Shown here in pieces: positions 1 through 8,121 of a DNA stretch of 64,000 bases (position 1 is the first letter of the stretch; the number at the start of each line of letters is the position of its first letter). The stretch covers positions 1 through 64,000 of the forward strand of contig JAJEIP010000007.1 of the NCBI GenBank assembly GCA_022827885.1. The letters are read 5' to 3'. The notes under the pieces are model-generated. The model saw nothing but the letters and a program-made list of their open reading frames with translations, made no database searches and was not told the origin of the DNA. Position numbers and translations under genes: made by a program. This stretch comes from Candidatus Poribacteria bacterium. Lineage in GTDB: Bacteria > Poribacteria > WGA-4E > WGA-3G.

Positions 1-253
1 TGATACCTTCAGCATCATCAACAGCAAAACCGAGATGGTTCACATAGGTCCCCTCACGGTCACCTGTGAAGGGGTGTTTGCGATCTGACAATGCAATGTA
101 AAAATCGTCAGTCCCGAGGTGACACCATTTCGTTCCGTTGGCATTATCACCACCACCTCTGACTCGAAATTCTGGGAAGGCAGTCGTTAGAAAATGGATC
201 GCTTTTTCAAGGTCATTCACGCTCATGTTGGCATGTTCAAGATAACGGCTCAT
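1..253 (-). CDS. VOC-superfamily (glyoxalase/dioxygenase fold) protein, N-terminal part
   Basis: The gene runs off the left edge, so only the first 84 residues are visible. Translation begins MSRYLEHANMSVNDLEKAI and continues with a pattern typical of the vicinal-oxygen-chelate fold: an early His in the first strand (EHANMSV), a Trp-Cys-His-Leu strand followed by FYIALSD, and a YVNHLGFAVDD segment that starts the second repeat with its own His. VOC proteins bind a divalent metal and include glyoxalase I, extradiol dioxygenases and bleomycin-resistance proteins; the exact reaction cannot be told from this part. The start is fixed by an AGGAGG ribosome binding site just upstream. A consensus sigma54 promoter lies about 145 bases upstream, so the gene is probably controlled by the divergent activator at 777-2939. 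Confidence 0.8.
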   Translation of the reverse strand, partial: MSRYLEHANMSVNDLEKAIHFLTTAFPEFRVRGGGDNANGTKWCHLGTDDFYIALSDRKHPFTGDREGTYVNHLGFAVDDAEGI

Positions 254-314
254 TTTTAGATCCTCCTGAAATTTAGGGTTATAGTAAAGCCTCAAAATAT
301 ATTGACATTTGTCG

Positions 315-366
315 CACAAACTGCCAGTTTGTGTAGGTAGGGTTGGGACGCAAACTAACAGTTTGC
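315..366. repeat. Two short hairpin repeats in the VOC leader
   Basis: CACAAACT-gcc-AGTTTGTG at 315-333 and GCAAACT-aac-AGTTTGC at 350-366. They are two variants of one short palindromic repeat (shared core CAAACT/AGTTTG). Both fall inside the predicted leader of the VOC transcript, so they would also form RNA hairpins. Confidence 0.6.
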
Positions 367-397
367 TCTACAAATACGGAACTCACGTTCATAGGTT

Positions 398-413
398 TGC
401 AAGTTTCGTGCCA
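398..413 (-). promoter_or_regulatory. Sigma54 (-24/-12) promoter of the VOC gene
   Basis: Read on the minus strand this is TTGGCACGAAACTTGCA (including one flanking base), a full match to the YTGGCACG-N4-TTGCW consensus of RpoN promoters. The -24 box is at 413-408 and the -12 box at 402-398. The predicted start is near 387, giving a leader of about 135 bases before the VOC start codon. A palindromic activator-site candidate is centred about 110 bases upstream, a normal distance for an enhancer-binding protein. Confidence 0.75.
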
Positions 414-488
414 AATCCTCAGGTTCCTATACAATTGAGATAGTTCAAGGTTTTATGGATGAAAATGAAATTTCAGGTTTTTCGGATA

Positions 489-506
489 TGTTTCACATCT
501 GAAACA
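489..506. promoter_or_regulatory. Palindromic activator site 1 (TGTTTCA-N4-TGAAACA)
   Basis: A perfect 7+7 palindrome, TGTTTCACATCTGAAACA. Near-identical half sites recur at 668-701 beside the activator's own promoter. Its position, about 110 bases upstream of the predicted sigma54 start of the VOC gene, fits an upstream activating sequence. Binding by the 777-2939 protein is an inference from shared motifs and position. Confidence 0.55.
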
Positions 507-540
507 AAACTTGAATTCAGTGCTTTGAAGTTTTAGAAAC

Positions 541-652
541 AGGACTCACGCGAAATTGCGCTGAAACGCCTATCTTCGGACAGCACAAAGGGTTACTATC
601 ACGAGCCCGGTGCGGTTAGAAACCGCACCTACCAGTGGCGTGCGTAAGTGTT
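541..652. repeat. Degenerate MITE-like element (AGGACTyACGC ends)
   Basis: The left end AGGACTCACGCGAAATTGC and right end TGCGTAAGTGTT resemble the ends of the better-preserved 120-base element at 10713-10832 (AGGACTTACGCAAAATTG and TGCGTAAGTCCT). Inside it a 9-base hairpin (GGTGCGGTT-aga-AACCGCACC, 609-629) is a copy of another repeat that recurs at 47214. The element separates activator site 1 from sites 2 and 3. No open reading frame is present. Confidence 0.5.
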
Positions 653-667
653 AAAAAACAGAGGTTA

Positions 668-701
668 TTTCATAAATGAAACAATTTTCATTTATGAAAC
701 A
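668..701. promoter_or_regulatory. Paired palindromic sites 2 and 3 (TTTCA-N4-TGAAACA)
   Basis: Two copies of TTTCA-N4-TGAAACA lie at 668-683 and 686-701, centred 18 bases apart. Both right halves are perfect (TGAAACA) and the left halves keep TTTCA. The second ends seven bases before the -35 box at 708-713, a position suited to autorepression or tight control of the activator gene. The two cores are also inverted repeats of one another, so the 34-base block could form a stem in DNA. Confidence 0.5.
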
Positions 702-707
702 AAATTC

Positions 708-736
708 TTGACATCCACTTCACCGTGTGCTACTCT
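708..736 (+). promoter_or_regulatory. Sigma70 promoter of the Rieske-sigma54 activator gene
   Basis: TTGACA at 708-713, a 17-base spacer, and TACTCT at 731-736. The start codon of the activator is 41 bases beyond the -10 box. Confidence 0.6.
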
Positions 737-776
737 GTAACCTATAGGTAACTCTGTTCACGCGTGGGGGAAAACG

Positions 777-2939
777 ATGAAGTGGATTAACATTGCTAAA
801 ACATCTGAAATTGAACCGGGACAGAATATCGTCATCGAATTGGACGCTGAAGACATTGCAATCTTCAATACAGGGACAGAATTTTATGCGATCAATAACA
901 CCTGTCCACATCAGGGGGGACCGCTGAACGCAGGAACACTGGCGGGTGAAGTCGTTACCTGCCCGTGGCACGGTTGGCAATACAATCTGAAAAGTGGATG
1001 TCCTATTACCACGCCGAACCTCCGAACCTATCCGCTCCGGATTCATGGGGACACACTTCAGGTTGCAATCACCCCTGAAGCAGGCGCAAACAACAGTCTC
1101 GAAGATACTGTTTTTAAGGAAGCAATTGAAACCGATCAGGTCTATGAAATCCTTGAGCAGATTCAGCTTGGAAAGACACTCGATGAAGTCTTTGAGAATA
1201 TCTATACTGGACTTCAGAACATCGTGCCGCATAATCGGTTAGGTATCGCACTTATTGACGAATCCTCCGGCAATTTAGTGCAGTGCAAAACGAAATCCAA
1301 CAGAAAAATTCTGCTGGACAACGGGTTTTCAGCAAAAATTAAGGGATCAAGCCTTGCGCCTATCCTCAATTCAGGTGAAGCGCGGATTATTGACGATTTT
1401 AAGGAAATTCTCGCAAAAAGACCGACAAATTGGACCCGGTTAATGGTCGAAGAGGGGATGCGCTCCAATCTGACCCTTCCGCTCAAAGTGCAGGGTAAGC
1501 CCATTGGGGTCGTCTTTTTCACCAGTGAAAAACCCCGATCATTTTCCGAGGTGCATATCAGGAGATTAAAGCCGATTGCTGGACAACTCTCAATTCTGAT
1601 TGAAAAAGGGGATTGGACAGACAAACTCGCCGAAAACAACAAACGATACCGCACACTTTTTGAGATGTCGAACGACGCAATCTTCATTTGTCCATCCCTG
1701 ACAGAAGCGTTTGTTACCGTAAACGAAAATTTCTGTGCATGGCTGGGTTACACACACCAAGAACTCGTCAATCTGTCACTGCGTGACCTAATGCCTCCCG
1801 CTGAATTTCAAAGAGCCAGCGAAACGCTCAAAGACCTCGACCCACAGAATCCTATTACTTTCCAAACGGAACTGTCGCGTAAAAACAGAAACCGTTTACC
1901 CTTAGAAATCCGTGCCATCCGAATTGCGCATGGCGAGAGAGAATTCATCCAAGGGTTTGCCCGTGATCTCTCGGAGGTCAAAGCACTCAGTGCCCAATTG
2001 AAGGAGCACCATTCGTTTGGGAATCTCATCGGAAAAAACCGGAAAATGCAGGAGATTTTCGAGTTAATTCGACTCGTCGCTCCCATGAAAACCACCGTCC
2101 TGATTCAAGGCGAGAGCGGGACCGGCAAAGAACCGATTGCTCATGCAATCCACGACAATAGCGAGAGGGCAAAAAAACCCTTCATTCGCGTCAATTGCGC
2201 TGGCTTGGTTGATAATTTGTTAGAGAGTGAACTCTTTGGACATGTCAAAGGTGCGTTTACCGATGCTATCGCAACGCGGGAAGGACGATTCGCGGCTGCG
2301 GATGGGGGCACCCTTTTTCTTGATGAAATCGGTGAGTTAAGTCTCGGAACACAAGCAAAGTTGCTCCGCGTCTTGCAAGAGGGGGAATACGAAATGGTCG
2401 GTTCAACAGAGACAAAGAAAGTAGATGTCCGCGTCATTGCAGCGACAAATCGAATCCTGAAGACAGAGATCGATGCCGGACGTTTCCGAGAGGATTTATA
2501 CTACAGGCTCAACGTCGTCCCGATTACCCCGCCGCCACTCCGTGAACGACGAGATGACATTCCACTCCTTATTGAACACTTCATCGAAAAATTCAACCGA
2601 CAAACACAAAAATCTATTCATCGCACCTCACCCGATGCCCTTGAAATCTTGGTGGATTATACCTACCCCGGTAATGTGCGAGAGTTAGAGAATATTATAG
2701 AGCACGCCTTCGTCAAATGTCAGGGGGGCAGCATTGAAAAGCAACATCTACCGCCCGATCTTATTTCCTCGAGAGATGATATTGTTGCGCAGGCACTCAG
2801 GGAAAGCAATCCGCTTGCTGCATTGGAACGTGAATTGGTTCAACGCGTTTTGGAGGAATCCGATGGAAAGCCACAACTCGCTGCGCAACGTTTAGGGATC
2901 AGTCGGACAACCCTGTGGCGGAAACTCAAGGCGGTATAG
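777..2939 (+). CDS. Rieske-GAF-PAS sigma54-dependent activator
   Basis: A 720-residue transcription activator with an unusual sensor end. Residues 1-100 form a Rieske [2Fe-2S] ferredoxin domain with both ligand motifs (CPHQGG near 43 and CPWHGW near 62). A GAF domain follows (about 140-285), then a PAS domain (about 290-405). The AAA+ sigma54-interaction domain (about 415-650) has Walker A GESGTGKE, Walker B GGTLFLDEIG, and the sigma54 loop written GAFTDA rather than the usual GAFTGA. A Fis-type helix-turn-helix ends the protein (RLGISRTTLWRKLK). Family knowledge says such proteins hydrolyse ATP to open RpoN promoters when their sensor is triggered; here an iron-sulphur cluster suggests redox or oxygen sensing (inference). 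It is divergent from a VOC gene that has a consensus sigma54 promoter, its likely target. Confidence 0.92.
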   Translation: MKWINIAKTSEIEPGQNIVIELDAEDIAIFNTGTEFYAINNTCPHQGGPLNAGTLAGEVVTCPWHGWQYNLKSGCPITTPNLRTYPLRIHGDTLQVAITPEAGANNSLEDTVFKEAIETDQVYEILEQIQLGKTLDEVFENIYTGLQNIVPHNRLGIALIDESSGNLVQCKTKSNRKILLDNGFSAKIKGSSLAPILNSGEARIIDDFKEILAKRPTNWTRLMVEEGMRSNLTLPLKVQGKPIGVVFFTSEKPRSFSEVHIRRLKPIAGQLSILIEKGDWTDKLAENNKRYRTLFEMSNDAIFICPSLTEAFVTVNENFCAWLGYTHQELVNLSLRDLMPPAEFQRASETLKDLDPQNPITFQTELSRKNRNRLPLEIRAIRIAHGEREFIQGFARDLSEVKALSAQLKEHHSFGNLIGKNRKMQEIFELIRLVAPMKTTVLIQGESGTGKEPIAHAIHDNSERAKKPFIRVNCAGLVDNLLESELFGHVKGAFTDAIATREGRFAAADGGTLFLDEIGELSLGTQAKLLRVLQEGEYEMVGSTETKKVDVRVIAATNRILKTEIDAGRFREDLYYRLNVVPITPPPLRERRDDIPLLIEHFIEKFNRQTQKSIHRTSPDALEILVDYTYPGNVRELENIIEHAFVKCQGGSIEKQHLPPDLISSRDDIVAQALRESNPLAALERELVQRVLEESDGKPQLAAQRLGISRTTLWRKLKAV

Positions 2940-3097
2940 TTGACGTATCGGGTAATCGCTTCGTGGTGGACCTTAGCGGAAATCCCAGTGTTTGAAATCC
3001 AGTTCGGACACAATTTTTATTGACAACTGCGCTGCGGTTAACATATCATATCGGATAAGCACTGACCTGTTGTTATTGTTTGAAAGGAGTCCTGAAA

Positions 3098-3901
3098 ATG
3101 GCGAAAGCCCTCTCACTTGTGGCATACAATGACTTGGAAAGCCGAGTTGAGGCATTGGAAAGGGACGGTTATGTCTATTTCCCCAATGTGCTTAGGACGG
3201 ATGAAATCGCTGAATTGCGTGCCACTATGGATCGATTAGAGGCGATCCCAGCGTCTCACGATCGGGACGAAACGCCTCAAAACGGCGATGCATTCCTTCA
3301 CAAACTCATCAGCAACTCGTTTAATCGAGACCCATTGTATCTCCAATTCCTTGACAGATCGCCCGTCTTTGAAGTTGCCGAGGCGGCGCACGGTGAGGAT
3401 TTTCACTGCATCGGTATGCATTCGTGGCTGACAGGACCGGGACGTCCGGATCAAGGGTTACATACGGATTGGCTGCCGATCTCTCTACCTGCAGACATTC
3501 GTTCCGATCCACGCGTCAAAATCCCGATCTTCATCACCACCGCCCACTACTATCTCAACGATATGTATGAGGAATTGGGACCGACGAAGTTCGTTCCGGG
3601 CAGTCATTTCTCTGGATGCTCTCCAAACGCGGCAACGGCGTGGAATAATCGGGGTGAAGAGAGTATCTTGTGCAATGCGGGGGACGTGGTGCTTTTTCGC
3701 AGTGAAGTCTGGCATCGGGGTTCTGCCAATACGAGTGACGAAGTCCGTTATCTCATGCAGGTCCACTATGCGCAGCGGATGATTACGCAGAAATATCCAC
3801 CCTATCTGAATAAATTTCAGTTCGATGCATCGATTCTCGCACAAGCGACTGCTCGACAGAGGCGGCTCATGGGCGATCATCGACCGAGCAATTACGATTA
3901 A
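3098..3901 (+). CDS. PhyH-family Fe(II)/2-oxoglutarate dioxygenase (copy 1)
   Basis: A 267-residue cytoplasmic oxygenase of the phytanoyl-CoA dioxygenase family. The iron-binding facial triad is visible: H122-x-D124 in QGLHTDWLP and distal H206 in SEVWHRGSA, with R217 placed to hold 2-oxoglutarate. Family members hydroxylate lipids, secondary metabolites or nucleotides; the substrate here is unknown. The start was set at the ATG preceded by AAAGGAG rather than six codons earlier. A paralogue at 6814-7617 is nearly identical along its whole length, including the ribosome binding site and the C-terminus DHRPSNYD, so this is a recent local duplication. The two copies flank the SOD and WD40 genes. 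Confidence 0.9.
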   Translation: MAKALSLVAYNDLESRVEALERDGYVYFPNVLRTDEIAELRATMDRLEAIPASHDRDETPQNGDAFLHKLISNSFNRDPLYLQFLDRSPVFEVAEAAHGEDFHCIGMHSWLTGPGRPDQGLHTDWLPISLPADIRSDPRVKIPIFITTAHYYLNDMYEELGPTKFVPGSHFSGCSPNAATAWNNRGEESILCNAGDVVLFRSEVWHRGSANTSDEVRYLMQVHYAQRMITQKYPPYLNKFQFDASILAQATARQRRLMGDHRPSNYD

Positions 3902-4034
3902 ATTTCAGAGGCAACAACGCTTGCTTCGCAATGAGAATGTCCATTCAGAACCATTATTTTTCACGAAAGGTGGTTCATTATCCGTTTATTATCTAACTCA
4001 CGTTAGATTACAAACTTTAACAAAGGAATTAACA

Positions 4035-4610
4035 ATGAAAACACGTTTAATGTCTATCGGTATAAAGCCTGTATTCTTTCTACTGCTCGGTATCTCTATT
4101 ATATTGATGGGTTGCGAGAGAGCCCGTCAACACGTAGACGTTCTTTCAACTGCGCCCGTAGCACAAGCACACGCCATGATCGACGCATCGAGCGACAGTA
4201 GCGTAACCGGCGTAGCAGTCTTCACACAAAACGGCGATCAGATCGCGCTCACGATTGAAATTCAGGGGGCATCCCCCGGTCTTCACGCCGTTCATATCCA
4301 CGCAAATGGGGATTGCAGTGCGCCCGACGGTACATCCGCTGGCGGTCACTGGAATCCGACGGGTGTTGCGCACGGAAAATGGGGAGAAGGTGAGTTTCAT
4401 CTCGGAGACATCGGCAATATCAACGTCGGAGAAGATGGCACAGGCAGTATTACATTGACGACGGATCTCTGGGAGATCGGCACGGGTTCCGACGTAGATG
4501 TTGTCGGCAAAGGTATCATTGTCCATGCGGGCGCGGACGATTTCGTCTCACAACCTTCGGGTGCTGCAGGGGCGCGTATCGGGTGCGGTGTCATTGTATT
4601 AGCGGAATAA
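4035..4610 (+). CDS. sodC: Cu/Zn superoxide dismutase, lipoprotein
   Basis: A 191-residue exported enzyme that dismutates superoxide outside the cytoplasm. The N-terminus is a lipoprotein signal ending in LMGC, so Cys27 is the probable lipidated residue. All metal ligands of the Cu/Zn family are present: His87, His89 and His164 for copper, His105 as the bridge, His113, His122 and Asp125 for zinc. Cys94 and Cys184 match the conserved disulphide. The longer open frame upstream overlaps the preceding gene; the ATG after AAAGGAATT is the sensible start. It lies between two iron-dependent dioxygenase genes, though no common operon is proven. Confidence 0.9.
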   Translation: MKTRLMSIGIKPVFFLLLGISIILMGCERARQHVDVLSTAPVAQAHAMIDASSDSSVTGVAVFTQNGDQIALTIEIQGASPGLHAVHIHANGDCSAPDGTSAGGHWNPTGVAHGKWGEGEFHLGDIGNINVGEDGTGSITLTTDLWEIGTGSDVDVVGKGIIVHAGADDFVSQPSGAAGARIGCGVIVLAE

Positions 4611-4680
4611 TTGTAGTAATCCTACTGTCAATTCCCCTTATTTAACCGAAATCCTCTGTCTGAAAAGGAGATATGGGCGT

Positions 4681-6597
4681 ATGAAAGTCAAAAGAATGTT
4701 CTTTTGCACCTTAACGCTCCTAATAGCTTCGAGCGTCGGTATTCTCCCCGGCTTCGCGCAGTATGCGGCATATACCCAATTCAGTTTACCCGAGGGTGCC
4801 ATGGCGCGTCTCGGTAAAGGTAGTGTAGGAGCGGTAACATATTCTCCGGACGGTTCAACGCTTGCCGTAGCAAGTAGTATCGGTATATGGCTGTATGGTA
4901 CCAAAACATTCCAAGAACTTGCCCTGCTCACAGGGCAGCGGGGTTGGTTCTCAAGTATAGCGTTTAATCCAGATGGTTCAACGCTTGCTACTGGAGGCGG
5001 GGATCTGGATCGGACGGTTCGTTTGTGGGATATTTCGACAGGTTCGATCAAAGCAACACTCACCGGAGGGCATTGGGGTGGGATCTATCGTATATTGTTC
5101 AGTTCGGACGGTGCAACGCTTGCCAGTAGTGGGGGTAAGAGTATAGACGATAGGGACGGAACAGCGTGTTTGTGGGACGTTTCAACGGGCACCCTCAAAT
5201 TCACACTCACCGGACATACGTACGATGTCGACATAGCGTTCAGTCCAGACGGTTCAATGCTTGCCAGTGGGGATGGATATAGGGACGGAACGGTTCGTTT
5301 GTGGGACGTTTCAACGGGCACCCTTAAAGCGAAACTCACTGGGCATACGGAATATGTTTCAAGTGTATCGTTCAGTCCGGATGGCTCTACACTTGCCAGT
5401 GGGAGCGGGGATAATACAGTTCGTTTGTGGGATGTTTCAACGGGTGTACTCAAATCCACTTTCACTGAGCATGGATTCTTGGTCGGGCGTAGGTCCCAGG
5501 TCATAAGTGTATCGTTCAGTCCAGATGGCTCTACACTTGCCGGTGGGAATTGGGACGGTAGGATTCATTTATGGGACGTTGAGACGGGTGCTGTTAAATT
5601 TACACTCACCGCGGGCAGGGCCTATAGTGTATCGTTCAGTCCAGATGGCACAATGCTTGCCAGTGGGCGTCAGGTGTGGGACGTTGCGACAGGCACTCTC
5701 AAATCCAGACTCACCGGACATACGAGCGGTGTCAATCGTATATCGTTTAGTCCAGATGGGTCTACGCTTGTCAGCGGCCATGAAGGTAATAGGGTTCGAT
5801 TGTGGGATGTTGCGACAGGCACTCTCAAATCCAGACTCATCGGACATACGGGTAGTGTATCGTTCAGTCCAGATGGGTCTACGCTTGCGAGTAGATATGA
5901 GGGGAACCAGGTTCGTTTGTGGGACGTTGCGACCGGTGCTGTCAAGGTGACGCTCACTGGACATACGGACACAATCGATAGTGTATTGTTCAGTCCAGAT
6001 GGGTCTACGCTTGCCAGTTGGAGTCCAGATGATAGGTTTCGTTTATGGGACGCTTCAACGGGCGTGCTCAAAGCGATACTCGACGGATATGGGGATTGGG
6101 TTGGATGGATATCGTTCAGTCCAGATGGGTCTACATTTGTCACTGTGAGTCGTAGTTGGGACGGTCCGGTGCGTTTATGGGATGTTGAGACCGGTGCGGT
6201 CAAAGCGACACTTGACGGGCATAGGGACCAAGTCATGAGTGTGTCCTTCAGTCCGGATGCGTCTATAATTGCCACTGGGAATGCTAATTCGTATGGCGGA
6301 ACGGTTCATTTGTGGGACGCTTCAACGGGTGCGGTCAAATCCATACTCACCGGGCATACTGGCATAATCCGGAGTGTATTATTCAGTCCGGATGGGTCTA
6401 CTCTCGTCAGTGGGAGTTCGGATAATACGATTCGTTTGTGGGATGTTGCAACAAGCACCCTCAAATCCACACTCACCGGACATACAGATGGAGTCAGGAG
6501 TATATTATTCAGTCCGGATGGGTCTACTCTCGTCAGTGGGAGTTCGGACGGAACAGTACTGTTGTGGGACATCACGCCGAAAACCCCAGAACCGTAA
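4681..6597 (+). CDS. Secreted WD40 protein with 14 repeats
   Basis: A 638-residue protein with a signal peptide (cleavage probably after GFA near residue 26) followed by about 14 WD40 units, most carrying SFSPDGSTLAS, RLWDVSTG and a closing LTGH. Fourteen blades fit two seven-bladed propellers. Such propellers are protein-interaction scaffolds with no catalysis of their own, and bacterial secreted versions are common in Planctomycetes- and Poribacteria-like genomes. The repeats are nearly identical at DNA level, so unequal recombination is likely and spurious open frames appear on the other strand. Unit 7 lacks part of its middle strand. Immediately after the stop, another frame resembles the start of a dockerin module, hinting at a lost C-terminus. 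Confidence 0.88.
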   Translation: MKVKRMFFCTLTLLIASSVGILPGFAQYAAYTQFSLPEGAMARLGKGSVGAVTYSPDGSTLAVASSIGIWLYGTKTFQELALLTGQRGWFSSIAFNPDGSTLATGGGDLDRTVRLWDISTGSIKATLTGGHWGGIYRILFSSDGATLASSGGKSIDDRDGTACLWDVSTGTLKFTLTGHTYDVDIAFSPDGSMLASGDGYRDGTVRLWDVSTGTLKAKLTGHTEYVSSVSFSPDGSTLASGSGDNTVRLWDVSTGVLKSTFTEHGFLVGRRSQVISVSFSPDGSTLAGGNWDGRIHLWDVETGAVKFTLTAGRAYSVSFSPDGTMLASGRQVWDVATGTLKSRLTGHTSGVNRISFSPDGSTLVSGHEGNRVRLWDVATGTLKSRLIGHTGSVSFSPDGSTLASRYEGNQVRLWDVATGAVKVTLTGHTDTIDSVLFSPDGSTLASWSPDDRFRLWDASTGVLKAILDGYGDWVGWISFSPDGSTFVTVSRSWDGPVRLWDVETGAVKATLDGHRDQVMSVSFSPDASIIATGNANSYGGTVHLWDASTGAVKSILTGHTGIIRSVLFSPDGSTLVSGSSDNTIRLWDVATSTLKSTLTGHTDGVRSILFSPDGSTLVSGSSDGTVLLWDITPKTPEP

Positions 6598-6813
6598 GCC
6601 TCACAGTGGATGTTAATGACGATAGAGAGTCACTGTCCATTACCTCGTTTGTGTGGATGCGGCATTCGGCAGGTCTGATCGTTGAGATCCCTGCCTGAAC
6701 AAAAGCACTCTGTCCAACATTTTTCATTAGATACTAAGATAACTCGCTACGACCTGGACCAGATTGGAGCAACTCGCCAATTGGTTGTCAGTCGTCCGAA
6801 AGGAGTACTAAAA

Positions 6814-7617
6814 ATGGCGAAAGCTCTCTCCCTCGTGGCACATAACGATTTAGAAAGTCAAGTGGAAGCATTGGAAAGGGATGGTTATGTCTATTTCCCC
6901 AATGTGCTTGATGCTGAGGAAGTCGCCGAATTACGAGCCATGATGGATCAGTTGGAGACGATTCCTGAGTGTTTGGATCGGCACCAAACGCCTCAAAATG
7001 GCGATGGATTCCTGAATAAAATCATCAACAACTCATTTAATCGCGACCCGTTGTATCTCCAATTCCTTGACAAATCACCGATTATTGAGGTTGCCGAGGC
7101 GACGCACGGTGAGGATTGCCACTGCATCGGCATGCAATCGTGGATAACAGGACCGGGACGGCCGGATCAGGGGTTACATACAGATTGGCTGCCGATCTCT
7201 TTACCCGCAGACGTTCGTTCCGATCCGCGCGTCAAAGTCCCAATCTTTATCACCACCGCGCATTACTATCTCAACGATATGTATGAGGAATTGGGACCGA
7301 CAAAATTCGTTCCGGGCAGCCATTTCTCCGGATGTTCCCCAAACGGGGCAACAGAATGGAATAACCGCGGAGAAGAGAGTATCTTGTGCAATGCAGGGGA
7401 TGTGGTGCTTTTCCGTAGTGAAGTCTGGCATCGTGGCTCTGCTAATACGAGTACCGAGACCCGTTATCTCTTGCAAGTCCACTATGCGATGCGGATGATT
7501 ACGCAGAAATACCCACCCTATCTGAATAAATTTCAGTTCGATGCAGCGATTCTCGCCCAGGTGAACTCTCGACAAAGACGACTCCTCGGCGACCATCGAC
7601 CGAGTAATTATGATTGA
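6814..7617 (+). CDS. PhyH-family Fe(II)/2-oxoglutarate dioxygenase (copy 2)
   Basis: A 267-residue paralogue of the gene at 3098-3901, with the same length, the same H-x-D (GLHTDWLP) and distal His (EVWHRGSA) iron ligands and the same C-terminal DHRPSNYD. Differences are scattered conservative changes such as TTEW for TAAW regions and MRMITQ for QRMITQ. The ATG is set by the AAAGGAG ribosome binding site shared with copy 1; the open frame extends 44 codons upstream without a better signal. Substrate unknown. Retention of two intact copies suggests dosage or slightly different substrates (inference). Confidence 0.9.
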   Translation: MAKALSLVAHNDLESQVEALERDGYVYFPNVLDAEEVAELRAMMDQLETIPECLDRHQTPQNGDGFLNKIINNSFNRDPLYLQFLDKSPIIEVAEATHGEDCHCIGMQSWITGPGRPDQGLHTDWLPISLPADVRSDPRVKVPIFITTAHYYLNDMYEELGPTKFVPGSHFSGCSPNGATEWNNRGEESILCNAGDVVLFRSEVWHRGSANTSTETRYLLQVHYAMRMITQKYPPYLNKFQFDAAILAQVNSRQRRLLGDHRPSNYD

Positions 7618-7671
7618 TGAGAGTAGTACATAATTTGAGAGATGTCCTCATATTTGAATATTTAAAGAATA

Positions 7672-7869
7672 ATGGGATTCTTGGGTAACTTTTTTCTCAT
7701 GTTGGTTGCATTTCTAATAGCCGGGTCAGTTTTTTATTTTTCCTCTTTTTTGATTGCTGTTTTATCAGCAACCAAACATGACGGGGTTTTCAAAATATTC
7801 TGGAGATATATCAAGTGGTGGCTCGTTCTGGCGATTCTCACATCACTATTTGTTGCCGCTTTAGGTTGA
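7672..7869 (+). CDS. Small two-helix membrane protein, hypothetical
   Basis: A 65-residue open frame made of two hydrophobic stretches (about 4-32 and 47-64) separated by a short basic, charged loop (TKHDGVFKIFWRYIK). The hydrophobic layout with a positive loop is what a small inner-membrane protein would show. There is no clear Shine-Dalgarno sequence, and no family is recognised, so it may be a chance frame. Confidence 0.4.
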   Translation: MGFLGNFFLMLVAFLIAGSVFYFSSFLIAVLSATKHDGVFKIFWRYIKWWLVLAILTSLFVAALG

Positions 7870-8121
7870 AGCGATAGTTTGTTCATCTATAGTGAATTAG
7901 GTTCTGTTGACATTGAATATCAGGCGATTGTCGCAGATCGGATAAGTCCTCACAGGACTACCGAAGTTTTACCAAGACCGGATCCAGAACCAAAAGGTAA
8001 ACACAACCTAATTAATAAATGTGGTACCCATCGATCCCCGCATGATGAGGCAAAAGAGATCACGATCAAGAACGTAAAATCGATGAGCTCACACGAGAAA
8101 TAGAAACCCTAAAGGAGAATT

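Noticed and set aside
3825-4034. N-terminal extension of the SOD frame into the PhyH gene
   Set aside because: It overlaps the dioxygenase coding sequence; the lipoprotein signal and ribosome binding site put the start at 4035.
5085-6575. Long antisense frames across the WD40 gene
   Set aside because: They mirror the repeat periodicity of the plus-strand WD40 units and show no ribosome binding sites or family matches.
7879-8103. 74-residue frame starting with TTG before the GIY-YIG gene
   Set aside because: No ribosome binding site, no recognisable pattern, and start and composition look random.
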